Source: Pseudomonas sp. JQ170C (GTDB lineage: Bacteria > Pseudomonadota > Gammaproteobacteria > Pseudomonadales > Pseudomonadaceae). From it: a stretch of 64,000 nucleotides of DNA. Made by a program: the position numbers and the translations under genes. The DNA is taken from assembly GCF_035581345.1 (NCBI RefSeq), contig NZ_CP141608.1:948001-1012000 (forward strand), given 5' to 3'. Of this stretch, positions 35,643 through 48,079 are shown piece after piece (positions within the stretch are counted from its first letter, which is position 1; every line of letters starts with the position of its first letter). Below the pieces are notes generated by a model that ran no database searches, had not been told where the DNA came from, and saw only the letters and a list, made by a program, of their open reading frames with translations.

Positions 35643-37232
35643 ATGGCATCAACAACTCCCCGAAAGCAGCGGCTGATGATTGCGGCCGTTGTCGTAATCG
35701 GTTTGGCCGCGGCGGGTCTAATTCTAAGTGGAAACCCGGGTCAGTCCGGGGAAAAAGGCCATGGTCATGGTGAAAGTCATGAGGAAGCGTCGGCTCACTC
35801 AGATCCCGAGCACCACGGCGAAGCTTCGGCGGAGGTGCATGAAGATGCCGACGAACATGCAGATGAAGAGCATCATGAGATCGAAGAGGCCACCAAGGGC
35901 GAGCATGGTGGCAAGCTTTTCACTGAGGGTAATTACGCGCTTGAAGTGACGATTTTTGAGGAAGGCGTAGAGCCTCAGTTCCGGCTCTATACCTACCTGG
36001 ACGGAAAGCTTCTAGACCCAGCTGCCAGTACTGCGCAAGTGACTTTGTCGCGTCTTGGGCAGGCTCCACAACTCATCAGCTTCAGCAAAGAGAATGATTA
36101 TCTTCGTGGCGATGCCGTTGTCGTAGAGCCTCATTCTTTCCAGGTTTCCATCAGCGCCAAGCACAAAGGCAAAAGTTACTCGTTCGGTTACGAGCAGGTT
36201 GAGGCCCGCGTGACCATGACGGATGTGCAGCTTGAGCAGGGTGGCGTCACGCTCGCCACTGCTGGTCCCGCGAAAATTGCTTCCACGCTGCAGGTGCTCG
36301 GTGAGGTTCGCTATAACGGCGACCGTACGGTTCAGGTGACCCCGCAACTTGCCGGTCGGGTCGATTCGGTGGCAGTTAGTGCTGGCGATACGGTCCGCAA
36401 GGGCCAGGTGCTGGCCAAGATATCCAGCCAAGCGCTTGCCGAACTGCGTGGCGAGCTGCTTGCTGCACAGCAGCGTTCGGCGCTTGCCCGCACGACCTAC
36501 TCGCGTGAAAAGCAATTGTGGGAAGAGAAAATTTCTGCCGAACAGGACTTCCTACAGGCGCAGGTTGCCATGCAGGAAGCCGCTATCGCGGTGCAGCGCG
36601 TCCAGCAACAAATCGCCTCGCTGGGCGGTACTCCAGCCAAAGGCCAGAACCTCACCGAGTTCGAGATTCGCTCTCCTATTGATGGCGTGATAACCAGCAA
36701 AAGCATATCGGTTGGTGAAGTTCTCAAAGAGGACTCTGCGGTCTTTACCGTTTCGGATTTGTCGACTGTGTGGGTGGATTCAACCATCGCGGCAAAGGAC
36801 CTGGGCGTAATCGCCGAAGGGCAAAAAGTTGTAGTGAGCTCCAGTGCATTCGTAGCCAAGGCGGAGGGTACCATTTCGTATGTCAGCGCTCTGGTTGGGG
36901 CACAAACCCGCTCCGCAACGGCTCGCATCGTTCTTGCTAATCCAGATCGGGTATGGCGTCCCGGTTTGCCGGTGACCGTCGAGGTGGTTGCTGCGGAGAG
37001 CGATGTTCCCGTTGCTGTGGCGGTCGAGGCGATCCAGACCGTTCGAGACTGGCAGGTGGTATTCGGCCGCTTCGATAACCAGTTGGAGGCTCGGCCTGTT
37101 GAACTTGGCAAGTCCGACGGACGCTTCGTAGAAGTTATCTCGGGTCTGAAGGTGGGTGATCGTTACGCACTGAAGAACAGTTTTCTGATCAAAGCTGAGC
37201 TAGGCAAAGCCGGCGCGAGCCATGACCACTAA
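35643..37232 (+). CDS. czcB: CzcB-type periplasmic adaptor
   Basis: This 529-aa membrane fusion protein has an N-terminal anchor (LMIAAVVVIGLAAAGLILSG) and a long His/Glu-rich segment (HGHGESHEEASAHSDPEHHG and onward to about residue 85) suited to Zn/Cd/Co binding. An extra beta-rich domain follows before the barrel-sandwich hybrid (VTPQLAGRVDSVAVSAGDTV). The ribosome site TTGGAG supports ATG 35643. It couples CzcA to CzcC. The PII-like gene follows after 14 bp. Confidence 0.92.
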   Translation: MASTTPRKQRLMIAAVVVIGLAAAGLILSGNPGQSGEKGHGHGESHEEASAHSDPEHHGEASAEVHEDADEHADEEHHEIEEATKGEHGGKLFTEGNYALEVTIFEEGVEPQFRLYTYLDGKLLDPAASTAQVTLSRLGQAPQLISFSKENDYLRGDAVVVEPHSFQVSISAKHKGKSYSFGYEQVEARVTMTDVQLEQGGVTLATAGPAKIASTLQVLGEVRYNGDRTVQVTPQLAGRVDSVAVSAGDTVRKGQVLAKISSQALAELRGELLAAQQRSALARTTYSREKQLWEEKISAEQDFLQAQVAMQEAAIAVQRVQQQIASLGGTPAKGQNLTEFEIRSPIDGVITSKSISVGEVLKEDSAVFTVSDLSTVWVDSTIAAKDLGVIAEGQKVVVSSSAFVAKAEGTISYVSALVGAQTRSATARIVLANPDRVWRPGLPVTVEVVAAESDVPVAVAVEAIQTVRDWQVVFGRFDNQLEARPVELGKSDGRFVEVISGLKVGDRYALKNSFLIKAELGKAGASHDH

Positions 37233-37246
37233 TTCGGAGTTGAGCT

Positions 37247-40722
<3,476 letters not shown>

Positions 40723-40814
40723 GTTCACAGCGCTATTTTTGTGTAAGTAAAAAAACTGCTCTTGAGCGCAATGCTGTTTACTTAAAGTCACAAATTGACG
40801 ATTCGCACTGAATA

Positions 40815-40841
40815 GCCCACAACACTTGTTGTGGGCTTTTT
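40815..40841 (+). terminator. terminator of the czc operon
   Basis: GCCCACAAC, ACTT, GTTGTGGGC followed by TTTTT, 93 bp after the czcA stop. Confidence 0.9.
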
Positions 40842-40878
40842 CTACTTGATTAGAACTAAGTGAATGGCATTACCTTTC

Positions 40879-40901
40879 AAAATTGTAAGTTTTTTGTCAT
40901 G
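40879..40901. promoter_or_regulatory. candidate CzcR box before DUF2790 gene
   Basis: AAAATTGTAAGTTTTTTGTCATG combines the ATTGTAA half-site with the TTTTGTCATG segment also present at 33885. It is 59 bp before the DUF2790 start. Confidence 0.5.
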
Positions 40902-40959
40902 TCGGTGATGCCAACGTATTGCTAAGGTACTCTCGAGATGGTTAATTTAAGAGAGTATT

Positions 40960-41283
40960 ATGAAAAAGCTTATTGTTACTGCGGCGCTGGTTATCTTCTC
41001 GGTGACTGCGCAAGCCAATACTTATTCCGAGAAACGTCAGCTGCAGTTCATTCAGGAGCATCAGAAGGCCGTAGCTGCCTACGCCGAGAAAAATGGTAAA
41101 CCAATGCCGGATATTCAAGACTACAAATACGGTATGAAGATCGACGTGGCTAAGTTTGTACGGCAGTCTCAAGACCCTCGAAACTGCTCAGTCTACCCAA
41201 GGCTCATGACCTTCGAAGACTCCATGGGTACACTAAAGACTTTTCGATACTCAATGTTTGCTACCTGTATCAATAATAAGTAG
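40960..41283 (+). CDS. DUF2790 small periplasmic protein
   Basis: This 107-aa protein has a signal peptide (MKKLIVTAALVIFSVTAQA) and the DUF2790 core IQDYKYGMKIDVAKFVRQSQ, with Cys at RNCSVYPRLMTFEDSMG and at FATCINN. It is paralogous to 18473-18805 (YGMKLDIAKV) but lacks the AEGGSDR start. It stands under a candidate CzcR box between czcA and a strong terminator, so metal induction is likely. Function is unknown. Confidence 0.78.
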   Translation: MKKLIVTAALVIFSVTAQANTYSEKRQLQFIQEHQKAVAAYAEKNGKPMPDIQDYKYGMKIDVAKFVRQSQDPRNCSVYPRLMTFEDSMGTLKTFRYSMFATCINNK

Positions 41284-41318
41284 GTTATCTTTGATTGCAA
41301 AAAATACGAACTCAAAAA

Positions 41319-41343
41319 TGCCAGGCAGTGCCTGGCATTTTTT
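41319..41343. terminator. terminator after the DUF2790 gene
   Basis: TGCCAGGC, AGT, GCCTGGCA followed by TTTTTT, with an A-tract before the stem. Confidence 0.9.
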
Positions 41344-42029
41344 ATTTGAAATCGATTTTAACGATGCGGGTCACGCTTTCTTGAGTTCTTTTGCAGCGCG
41401 TTGACCTGGATGGATAGGCCGAAGCTAATCAGTTCAGGATTTGGAACTGTGTAGGGCGTTTTCGTTCACCCTGCAGAAGTAAAGAGTTATGGGGAATCGG
41501 TCTGATGGCCCGGAAACCGTATGGTACCATTTCGATTCAGCTTGGTTTGTCCCTACTATTCGCGGCGGAGAGCAGTGCTGTGGCGTTACCCAACATTGGG
41601 GTGGAGCATCATCTTTGTGGGAATTATCGAAGCTTGCCTCAGAACCAGTTTGACGCTGTACAGGCTTGGCTGGATGTTGAATCAACCAGCACCAGCCATC
41701 TGTCTAGGACGTCACTCGTACTCGTCGGAGTTCTACCGCAACGATAAGTCCGAGAATATCAAGGATTCTACAAGGTGGCCGTATGATGGCATATTTTAAC
41801 GGGCCCAGACTGCACGCTGGTGTGAGCTACAGCAAAATCACTGAAGTCAACGTCATTCAGCTGCTGTTGTGTAAACGGCATAACGTTAAGTTTGAGACGG
41901 GCGGTTTTGCTGGAGAGGCCAAGGCTGAGCCAGCTAGAAAAGATAAACCAAAATTAGAATTAAAAAGCCAGGCAACTACCTGGCTTTTTGTTCGTCAATA
42001 TTGTCATTAGGAGTCCGGCTCCATTCCGA
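41344..42029. other. 686-bp stretch without a supported gene
   Basis: Overlapping ORFs occur (41505-41747, 41521-41799, 41783-42010), but none has a ribosome site, signal or recognisable family. The sequence may be a decayed gene. It ends in the hairpin at 41965. Confidence 0.45.
41965..41985. terminator. bidirectional terminator next to PtrA-like gene
   Basis: AAGCCAGG, CAACTA/CCTGGCTTTTT: A-tract, seven-pair stem and T-tract. On the reverse strand it follows the PtrA-like stop at 42030 by about 45 bp. Confidence 0.8.
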
Positions 42030-42245
42030 TTAGTTGTCGGACTTTTCCTGGCGTTTTTCGGGCTCTTTCTGTTGCTGTGCATCTTGCCCATTCTTTTTTT
42101 CCGACTGATCGCCCCAGAGACGGGCCTGTTCTGCTCGGAAGTCTTCGGTGAAGCTTTTCGCTCGTTCGAAGCCTCCTTCAGCATAAGCAGTGCCCATGAG
42201 ACCAAGAAGCAAGCTACCAACAGCGATAAATTTTACAAATCTCAT
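42030..42245 (-). CDS. PtrA-like small periplasmic protein (71 aa)
   Basis: This 71-aa protein has a signal peptide (MRFVKFIAVGSLLLGLMGTA), then AEGGFERAKSFTEDFRAEQ, the third or fourth instance of the AEGG-x-x-R start in this island, and a Gln/Glu/Lys-rich charged tail. No metal ligands (His, Cys) are seen in the mature part, unlike the 119-aa copy at 12829. A candidate CzcR box lies about 96 bp upstream. Function is unknown. Confidence 0.7.
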   Translation of the reverse strand: MRFVKFIAVGSLLLGLMGTAYAEGGFERAKSFTEDFRAEQARLWGDQSEKKNGQDAQQQKEPEKRQEKSDN

Positions 42246-42340
42246 GATGAGCCTCTGAACATACTAGTAGGCTGGCCAGCGTGGCTGCCTTTGTTGCTTA
42301 GCAGTTTAGGAACGAGAAGCTAACGCCATGATGAGTCAAT

Positions 42341-42360
42341 AATTACAATTCCGTCATGTT
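42341..42360. promoter_or_regulatory. candidate CzcR box
   Basis: AATTACAATTCCGTCATG matches 33886-33903 at 16 of 18 positions. It could serve the PtrA-like gene to the left. Confidence 0.5.
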
Positions 42361-42843
42361 CCGGAGCGGTGCACAGTCTTTAGCCCTTAAATTCATGGGC
42401 GTGGTGTCTATCTCAGCGTTGTCGGGGCGGTGACAGAAGCGCACTCTTTTGCTTTTCTCGTTGTTGATGAGGTAATTAAACCGATGATTTTCGAACTGTT
42501 CACTGCTTATCAGCGACCAACCAGTAGTTTTTGCAGATCTGAAACGTATGCCTGCTTATGCTAAAAGGTATGTGTTGACCGTACCGACTGAATTCTTAAT
42601 TTTGGCGCTGATATGTGTTTGCCCGACCATGTATTTGGCCTATAGCTTGGATGCCGTAAGCGCTCAGGAGAAAGTTAACGTATATTATTTTGTGCACTTA
42701 TGGAGAGATTTTCGCGTCTCTATGGATCCGCAAATCATGGAGCGTTAAGGGTCTTTGCTGAATGAGAGAGACCCGCCTATCGACAGACCCTCTCTTCTAC
42801 AAGGTGTATCGCTGAGTTAAATTCTAAATTGAGCCGTTTGTAC
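42361..42843. other. intergenic region with one doubtful small ORF
   Basis: A forward 66-codon ORF (42548-42748, start MPAYAKRYVLTVPTEFLILA) has one hydrophobic segment but no clear ribosome site or family. It is recorded here rather than called. Nothing else is seen. Confidence 0.35.
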
Positions 42844-44262
42844 TTAAGTGACCCCGCTGGCGTGATGTCTCGCATGTTCTTCTGGAAAGCTCAGATGGAA
42901 CCATGTGAAATTCTCATCGACAACTTCTACATCAGCCACGCCGTGGTGCAGGCACATGATTGATTGGACAATGGCTAAGCCTAGCCCTGTGCCGCCTTCG
43001 CTCCTTGCGCGGCTTTTGTCTACTCGATAAAAGCGTTCGAACAAATGTGGCAGATGTTCTTTGGGGATTCCACGGCCAGGATTGCCTACGCTCAGTGTAA
43101 CGCCGCTCGGTCCTCTATGGACTCTGACAAAGACTGTCCTTCCGCTTGGGCAGTATCTGATCGCGTTGGAAAGAAGGTTCGAGACTGCACGCTGAATCAT
43201 CAGCCTGTTCCCTTGCACTACGTCCGCGCAGCCAGAGATCTGCAGCTGGACTTCACTTTCCTCAGCCGTGATGCTGAAAAGGTCGCACACCCGCTGAACT
43301 TCGTCCACCAACACAATGGCCTCGAAATCGACCAAGGAAGCCGGATGGCTGACCTGGGCTAGGAAGAGCATGTCGGAAACCATACGGCTCATACGGTCCA
43401 GTTCCTCAGTGCAGGATTCGAGCACGTCACGGTATTCCTCAGGTGATCTATCCCTAGTCAGCGCTACCTGGGCCTTGCCCATCAGGTTAGAAAGGGGGGC
43501 CCGGAGCTCGTGTGCGAGATCGTCAGAAAACTGCGAGAGCTGCTGCACGCCATCATCCAAGCGAGCGAGCATGATGTTGATCCCATCAGCTAGCTCCTTC
43601 AGTTCTGCCGGCATGCCATTGGTTGGGAGTCGATGCTCAAGACTCTCGGTGGAGATCTTTGATGCGACTTTCAAGAACTTAGTCAGTGGCAATAAGCCGC
43701 GGCGGACGGTCCACCAGCCGATGACGAGGATTAGCGCAAGGAGGAGGGGGGATACCATTAGAGCCCAGGTCAACAACGCCTTTAGCAGAGCCTTGTTGGA
43801 GGTCTGGTCCATGGTCATGTAGACGCTTACCTCTCTGCCATTTCCTAATTGCATGATGCGCGACGTGCTCAGCATCGGTCTGTCCAGCGAGTCGCGCCAC
43901 TCATATTCTTCCATCTGTACAGTGGCGCGGAACTGGTGTACCTCTTGGTTGACCTGCTTGGACCCAATCGTGAGTAGCGGGGTCTGACTCTGTGCCGGCT
44001 GGAAAATGCTCACGTACAGGTTGTTATGGCCCATGACCAGGTCGACAAGCTGATGTGCGTCTGCGGTAACGCCGGAAATGTCCGTAATGCTGGACAGATT
44101 GTGAGCCATCCCGCTCATTTTGACGACGAGATCACTTCGTGCCGTCCTTTCAAGAGCTTGGCCCACCATCAGGTAGCCGAAGGTGGCAAACATCAGCAAC
44201 AAAGTCGCGCTCATCAACCCAACTTTAAGTCCCAGCTTTACGGCCAGGCTGAATGGCCTCAT
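42844..44262 (-). CDS. czcS: heavy-metal sensor histidine kinase CzcS
   Basis: This 472-aa kinase has TM1 (GLMSATLLLMFATFGYLMVG), a periplasmic domain of about 130 residues, TM2 (ALMVSPLLLALILVIGWWTV) and HAMP. The DHp motif is FSDDLAHELRAPLSNLMG, and the ATPase boxes include NLLSNAIRYCP and GTGLGLAIVQSI. It responds to periplasmic Zn/Cd/Co and phosphorylates CzcR. The start overlaps the czcR stop as ATGA. Confidence 0.88.
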   Translation of the reverse strand: MRPFSLAVKLGLKVGLMSATLLLMFATFGYLMVGQALERTARSDLVVKMSGMAHNLSSITDISGVTADAHQLVDLVMGHNNLYVSIFQPAQSQTPLLTIGSKQVNQEVHQFRATVQMEEYEWRDSLDRPMLSTSRIMQLGNGREVSVYMTMDQTSNKALLKALLTWALMVSPLLLALILVIGWWTVRRGLLPLTKFLKVASKISTESLEHRLPTNGMPAELKELADGINIMLARLDDGVQQLSQFSDDLAHELRAPLSNLMGKAQVALTRDRSPEEYRDVLESCTEELDRMSRMVSDMLFLAQVSHPASLVDFEAIVLVDEVQRVCDLFSITAEESEVQLQISGCADVVQGNRLMIQRAVSNLLSNAIRYCPSGRTVFVRVHRGPSGVTLSVGNPGRGIPKEHLPHLFERFYRVDKSRARSEGGTGLGLAIVQSIMCLHHGVADVEVVDENFTWFHLSFPEEHARHHASGVT

Positions 44263-44933
44263 GCACGCTCCTCAAAAATGTACCCAACGCCTCGCAGCGT
44301 ATGAATGAGTTTGGTTTCAAATGGATCATCGATCTTCGAGCGCAGGCGCCTGATAGCGACATCAATGACGTTGGTGTCGCAATCGAAACTTATGTCCCAG
44401 ACCAGCGAGATGATTTGTGAGCGTGTCAGTGCTTCGCCTGTACGGCTCATCAGCAAGCGCAACAAGGCAAACTCCTTCGTGGTGAGGTCAATCCGTGTTC
44501 CCCCCCGGAACACCCGATGACGTTCAGAGTCCAGCTCCAGGTCGCCGATTTTGAGTGTGCTCTTTTCTACGAGCTCATCGCCGCGTCGCTGCAGCGATCG
44601 AATACGGGCGAGCAGCTCTGGAAACTCGAACGGCTTAACGAGGTAATCATCTGCCCCGCCGTCTAGGCCCTTGAGTTTGTCATTGATACGGCCGCGAGCG
44701 GTCAGCATGATGATGCGAACACGGCTCGTATGTCTGATCGTTTGGAGAAGATCCCAGCCATCAATGCCAGGTAGGTTCACATCCAAAAGAACTAGCGAGT
44801 AGGTGTTGTGACTAAATAAGTGTAGGGCGTCAACACCATTATGCGCTATATCAACGACATACCCGCTTTCGGAGAGGCCCTGCTGAAGATATTCAGCAGT
44901 CTTTATTTCGTCTTCCACAACTAGCACGCGCAT
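44259..44933 (-). CDS. czcR: OmpR-type response regulator CzcR
   Basis: This 224-aa regulator starts MRVLVVEDEIKTAEYLQQGL, with the phosphoacceptor in LVLLDVNLPGIDGW and the winged helix ending DPFETKLIHTLRGVGYIFEE. It is closely similar to the orphan at 31221. It probably binds the ATTACAA...TTGTAAT-type boxes scattered through 31.9-45.1 kb, including TACAAATTTGTA 182 bp upstream of itself. ATG 44933 was chosen because the extra MRSI of the upstream start is outside the family alignment. Confidence 0.9.
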   Translation of the reverse strand: MRVLVVEDEIKTAEYLQQGLSESGYVVDIAHNGVDALHLFSHNTYSLVLLDVNLPGIDGWDLLQTIRHTSRVRIIMLTARGRINDKLKGLDGGADDYLVKPFEFPELLARIRSLQRRGDELVEKSTLKIGDLELDSERHRVFRGGTRIDLTTKEFALLRLLMSRTGEALTRSQIISLVWDISFDCDTNVIDVAIRRLRSKIDDPFETKLIHTLRGVGYIFEERA

Positions 44934-45843
44934 AATTGATCTCAAGATGTGAGGGGTGAGAAGTTTGCCTAGTGCACTAATAACATCGCTGTAGGTTGCA
45001 AAGGTAGGTCGGAGTAGTGCATAGCACTCAGTATGTCTCTAATATTAAGCATACCTCATGGTCACTTTATGGCGTGTGAATTTTAACGTGAAGTAAAGGG
45101 CTTTGGCGAAATCCTACAAATTTGTAATATGGTTGCAAGCTTTCTGACATCTATGTTGGCTTACCCACCTGAGCATAGCGGGTTCTATGGTATCCCGCGG
45201 TTGATGATGGTCACGGCTGACAGGCAGATTAGGCCGGGAAACGCTGCATTTGTAGCAAAAAATTGAATGTGCCGAGGGTGTCGGTGGCAGTAAACTTAGG
45301 GTGTGGTTCGCGTTGAAAATGACCTAAGACTCTGTTAATGAATATTTTATTATAGGGCGGTTGCAGGCGTTGGTGCGATTGCATATGTTCTATGCATATT
45401 TGAAGGTGCTATTGCTTGTCTACATTGTAATTACCTTGCCATTCTTATTTTAGTCTTCTTTGCCAGGCTATCCGAAGTATCAGAGGTAGTGCTTTTTGGG
45501 AAGTGTCTAATTTCAGAGTGGCATGATGATGGCAATGAGAGCCCGAGCCTTAGTGGAGGCTGAACTAGAGTAGCTGGTCACTGGCGTCGCAGGTCTCGTG
45601 CAGTCGGTTGCTCGCGGCCATCGGATTTTCACTATCGCAGCAGTAGATGATCTTTACGAAATAAAGGTTTGCTAGGTTGTCGTCGCTGGTGCGGTAGCAT
45701 GATGACAATTCCGGCTGATATTACGGGCATTGAACAGTTGCTCCTAAACGAGCCTCGGGAGTCCGCAGCGTGCTGACACTCATCCTCCCGCGCTCGAACC
45801 GGCGTCTGCCGGCAGGGCAGGGGTTACGACGGCGGTAGTTTTA
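44934..45843. other. 910-bp AT-rich junction between czc and recombinase modules
   Basis: It contains the palindrome at 45115 and otherwise no convincing gene. On the reverse strand near 45,550-45,700 an open stretch reads CYRTSDDNLANLYFVKIIYC, then ENPMAASNRLHETCDASD and stop. It has no ATG start and may be a gene relic. The GC-rich segment at 45,770-45,835 is unlike its AT-rich surroundings. Confidence 0.45.
45115..45126. promoter_or_regulatory. candidate CzcR box upstream of czcRS
   Basis: TACAAATTTGTA is a perfect 12-bp palindrome, followed by ATATGG, upstream of czcR. It is the most symmetric member of the repeated motif set. Confidence 0.6.
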
Positions 45844-46098
45844 TTATTTTGTAGTGTTTAGTTCGTCAAGAGCCGAAATGTTATTTTTAAATGCGACGGC
45901 AAATATAGCTCGATTCTTAGCCATGAAGATGCTCGCTTCCTCAGCAATGTCCTCAGAGATACCAGGAACATTTTTTAATAGAAGCTGGGTCAGTGATTCA
46001 CTAAGCTCAAGCATTTGGTCATGGGCGTCAGCAAGCTTCCTGTCCAAAAAAGTAGTCTCCAAATCACGTGTGCTACGGTAGAGAGTTTCTACAGCCAT
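45844..46098 (-). CDS. YebG-family protein carried by the island
   Basis: This 84-aa protein starts MAVETLYRSTRDLETTFLDR, with ADAHDQMLELSESLTQLL and EEASIFMAKNRAIFAVAFKN, covering the full YebG family. E. coli yebG is a DNA-damage-inducible (SOS) gene of unclear function. This copy is AT-rich, unlike the host stub at 52523 (MAVEVVYRSSRDLERLF), so it is foreign and not a piece of the host gene. GAGGG precedes the ATG. No CTG-N10-CAG LexA box is seen upstream, so it may depend on read-through from the recombinase operon. It is complete and may replace the disrupted host gene. Confidence 0.8.
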   Translation of the reverse strand: MAVETLYRSTRDLETTFLDRKLADAHDQMLELSESLTQLLLKNVPGISEDIAEEASIFMAKNRAIFAVAFKNNISALDELNTTK

Positions 46099-46126
46099 GT
46101 CTGGCCCTCATGTGGTGTAGGTTTAG

Positions 46127-46143
46127 CTGAGCAAGATGCTCAG
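46127..46143. repeat. inverted repeat between yebG copy and recombinase operon
   Basis: CTGAGCA, AGA, TGCTCAG: a perfect 7-bp inverted repeat just after the last recombinase gene and before the yebG copy. It could be a protein-binding site or a weak terminator. No T-tract follows. Confidence 0.5.
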
Positions 46144-46209
46144 AATCGATTTTACATGCTGAGTCGCATCTGTGCAGAGGCGATTGTAAGATAAAACTAT
46201 CAAAATGAA

Positions 46210-47568
46210 TCAAAGTAGCGCTTCGAATGACAGCAGCAAGTCGAGTAATGCTTTAGTTTCCTTGGAGGGACGCTGTTCTGTAAGGTTAGCCAGCAGCGCC
46301 GTTGCTTGCTCCCGTATGGCGTCGATCTCCGTCAGTGTTTTGAACTTCGGTGAGGTCTTGGATATCGCCATTGCCTCTTCCCATGCTAGGTGGATGTAGC
46401 GTTCTAATGATGCAAGACGTCGATGGCCAGTTAGCTCCTGAATCTTACGCTTTAGAGACTCTGTTTCCAGTATTGCTTGTTTGAAATCCTCAAGGCTGTC
46501 GGCTTTCTGTCTCAGAATTTCTGCAACAAATATTTTTGTTATGAAACGGTGGCGAAATAGGTGCGGACTAACAGGGTCCAAAATTTTTCCTAGCTTCGCG
46601 ATGTGTTGAATTTCAGCTGTGAAAGCGTTTGGTGTCAGGGGGTTCCCAGTTCTTTCGTTCAGAAATAGATAGTCGTGCGTGGTCTTGAGTCTACGTGCTA
46701 GGGGAGCTCTCACGTACTCAATGTAGTCCGTAAGTAATTTTAAATCTGCCTGAGATATCGGGATTTCTCTGAATCGCCCAGAATCGTCCGCAGCCGGGTT
46801 TATGCTGCGTCTGACACCACCTTTTAGAGTGACGACCCGCAAATGTTGTGTCTGGACCGCTGCTCTAACGTCTCTCACCCGAAGCTGCCCTACCTCCGCG
46901 CGCCTCGCCCCTAGCATCTCGAAGCAGCGGATCATGACACGTCGTCTTGATTTGACATATGGGGACGCCGATGCGTCTGCAGCTGCGGCAAGGCGAAGAC
47001 ACTTTATTGTCTCAATATTTATTGGGAAACGCTCCTCGACCCTTGTCATTGGAGGTATCGCCGAGTGAGACTTTGAGTTTCGAATAAGCTTTGATCCGTC
47101 GGGAGTGAAGATCGTTTGTTCTATTGCTGTAATGGTTAAGCGACTAGGTGAATGGAACTCTCTAGATAAAAAATCGATAAAGTCTACGCAGTTTTTTGCA
47201 ATGTTTTTAACTGTGTTTTGGGTGCGTAGTTTTGTACCATCCGCTCTGCGTTGGCCGAGTAGGGTTGTGACAAAAAAATTGAATTGCAAATCGGTGAGAT
47301 CAAGAAATCTTGTATTTTGTGCATCGCAATAACGTATCAGGTGGCTAATGTTTGTGGCGTAAGAGAGTAGTGAACCACCTCTGTCGCTTCTTGAAAGCCC
47401 CCTATCATAGAGCTCCAATAGCCATATGTTAGCTTCGATGCACCACGAGCCGCTTGGCCATCTAAGTGTTGGGATATTTCCTGCATCACTGAGGATGATC
47501 GAGTGATCAGGTTTAACAGCGAACGGAAGTTTTTGATTGATGTTAATATGTTTATAGAGCTTTTTCAT
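46210..47568 (-). CDS. tyrosine recombinase, fourth gene of GInt-like operon
   Basis: This 452-aa site-specific recombinase is the most canonical of the set. The Arg I region is MLGARRAEVGQLRVRDV. The HxxR box is SPHLFRHRF (His336, Arg339), followed by LTGHRRLASLERYIHLAW with His382 and the probable nucleophile Tyr391. An N-terminal SAM-like core-binding domain precedes this. The start overlaps the small HTH gene by 17 bp. It should cut and join island attachment sites together with the two larger recombinases. Assignment to the ginABCD block rests on gene number, sizes and order. Confidence 0.85.
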   Translation of the reverse strand: MKKLYKHININQKLPFAVKPDHSIILSDAGNIPTLRWPSGSWCIEANIWLLELYDRGLSRSDRGGSLLSYATNISHLIRYCDAQNTRFLDLTDLQFNFFVTTLLGQRRADGTKLRTQNTVKNIAKNCVDFIDFLSREFHSPSRLTITAIEQTIFTPDGSKLIRNSKSHSAIPPMTRVEERFPINIETIKCLRLAAAADASASPYVKSRRRVMIRCFEMLGARRAEVGQLRVRDVRAAVQTQHLRVVTLKGGVRRSINPAADDSGRFREIPISQADLKLLTDYIEYVRAPLARRLKTTHDYLFLNERTGNPLTPNAFTAEIQHIAKLGKILDPVSPHLFRHRFITKIFVAEILRQKADSLEDFKQAILETESLKRKIQELTGHRRLASLERYIHLAWEEAMAISKTSPKFKTLTEIDAIREQATALLANLTEQRPSKETKALLDLLLSFEALL

Positions 47569-48079
47569 GAAGCTTGCCCGCTAACGTTCCCACAGTTGAC
47601 AGCATATCAAGCAGCTCGCTTGATTCTTTTGCATAAAGTGCCGATGCTACGCTGTCGTTGCAAAGCTGAGCAAAGGACCGAGTTTGGCGCATGGATAGTC
47701 GCAGCAGCTTGGTTATAGCCAATAGATCCAAATTCAGCTGAGCATTTTCTTGTGTGAGTTTGGCTATTGTGTCTTTTTGACTTTTTCGTTTTACCGAGGT
47801 CGGCGTAGTAGCCTGTGTCACTGCACTCAAAGCGCTGGCCCGTAGCTGATCCAAGTGCGTAAACCCACCAGGAGCGTAATGCTCACAGTGACGTTTCAAT
47901 GTGTTCAATGATGTTTTGGAAATCCCCAGCTTTTCAGAGTGATAGCTCGACAGCTTTCCCTGGCTTTTGAGCGATGAAAGAAGCACAGAGTCTTGTAAGT
48001 ATGCGGCCGGATTAGCAGAAACTAAAACTAGTAGTTTGCACAAATTTTGGATTGACTGCTCTTGAGTAGCACTACTCAT
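47552..48079 (-). CDS. small HTH/coiled-coil protein of the recombinase operon
   Basis: This 175-aa protein has a probable helix-turn-helix around residues 40-65 (KLSSYHSEKLGISKTSLNTL) and a following helical segment with coiled-coil character (QKDTIAKLTQENAQLNLDLL). It has no recombinase residues. It overlaps the 702-aa recombinase by 4 bp and the 452-aa one by 17 bp. GInt islands carry one such non-recombinase gene required for excision. A directionality or accessory role is inference. Confidence 0.7.
   Translation of the reverse strand: MSSATQEQSIQNLCKLLVLVSANPAAYLQDSVLLSSLKSQGKLSSYHSEKLGISKTSLNTLKRHCEHYAPGGFTHLDQLRASALSAVTQATTPTSVKRKSQKDTIAKLTQENAQLNLDLLAITKLLRLSMRQTRSFAQLCNDSVASALYAKESSELLDMLSTVGTLAGKLHEKAL

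Noticed and set aside
41505..41799. Overlapping forward ORFs of 80 and 92 codons
   Set aside because: No ribosome-binding site, signal or family signature, and they contradict each other in frame.
42548..42748. 66-codon forward ORF with one hydrophobic segment
   Set aside because: No ribosome site, no recognised family, and isolated in AT-rich DNA where such ORFs arise by chance.
46097..46200. Possible LexA box before the island yebG copy
   Set aside because: CTG and CAG occur with 11 or 13 bp between them, not the required 10.
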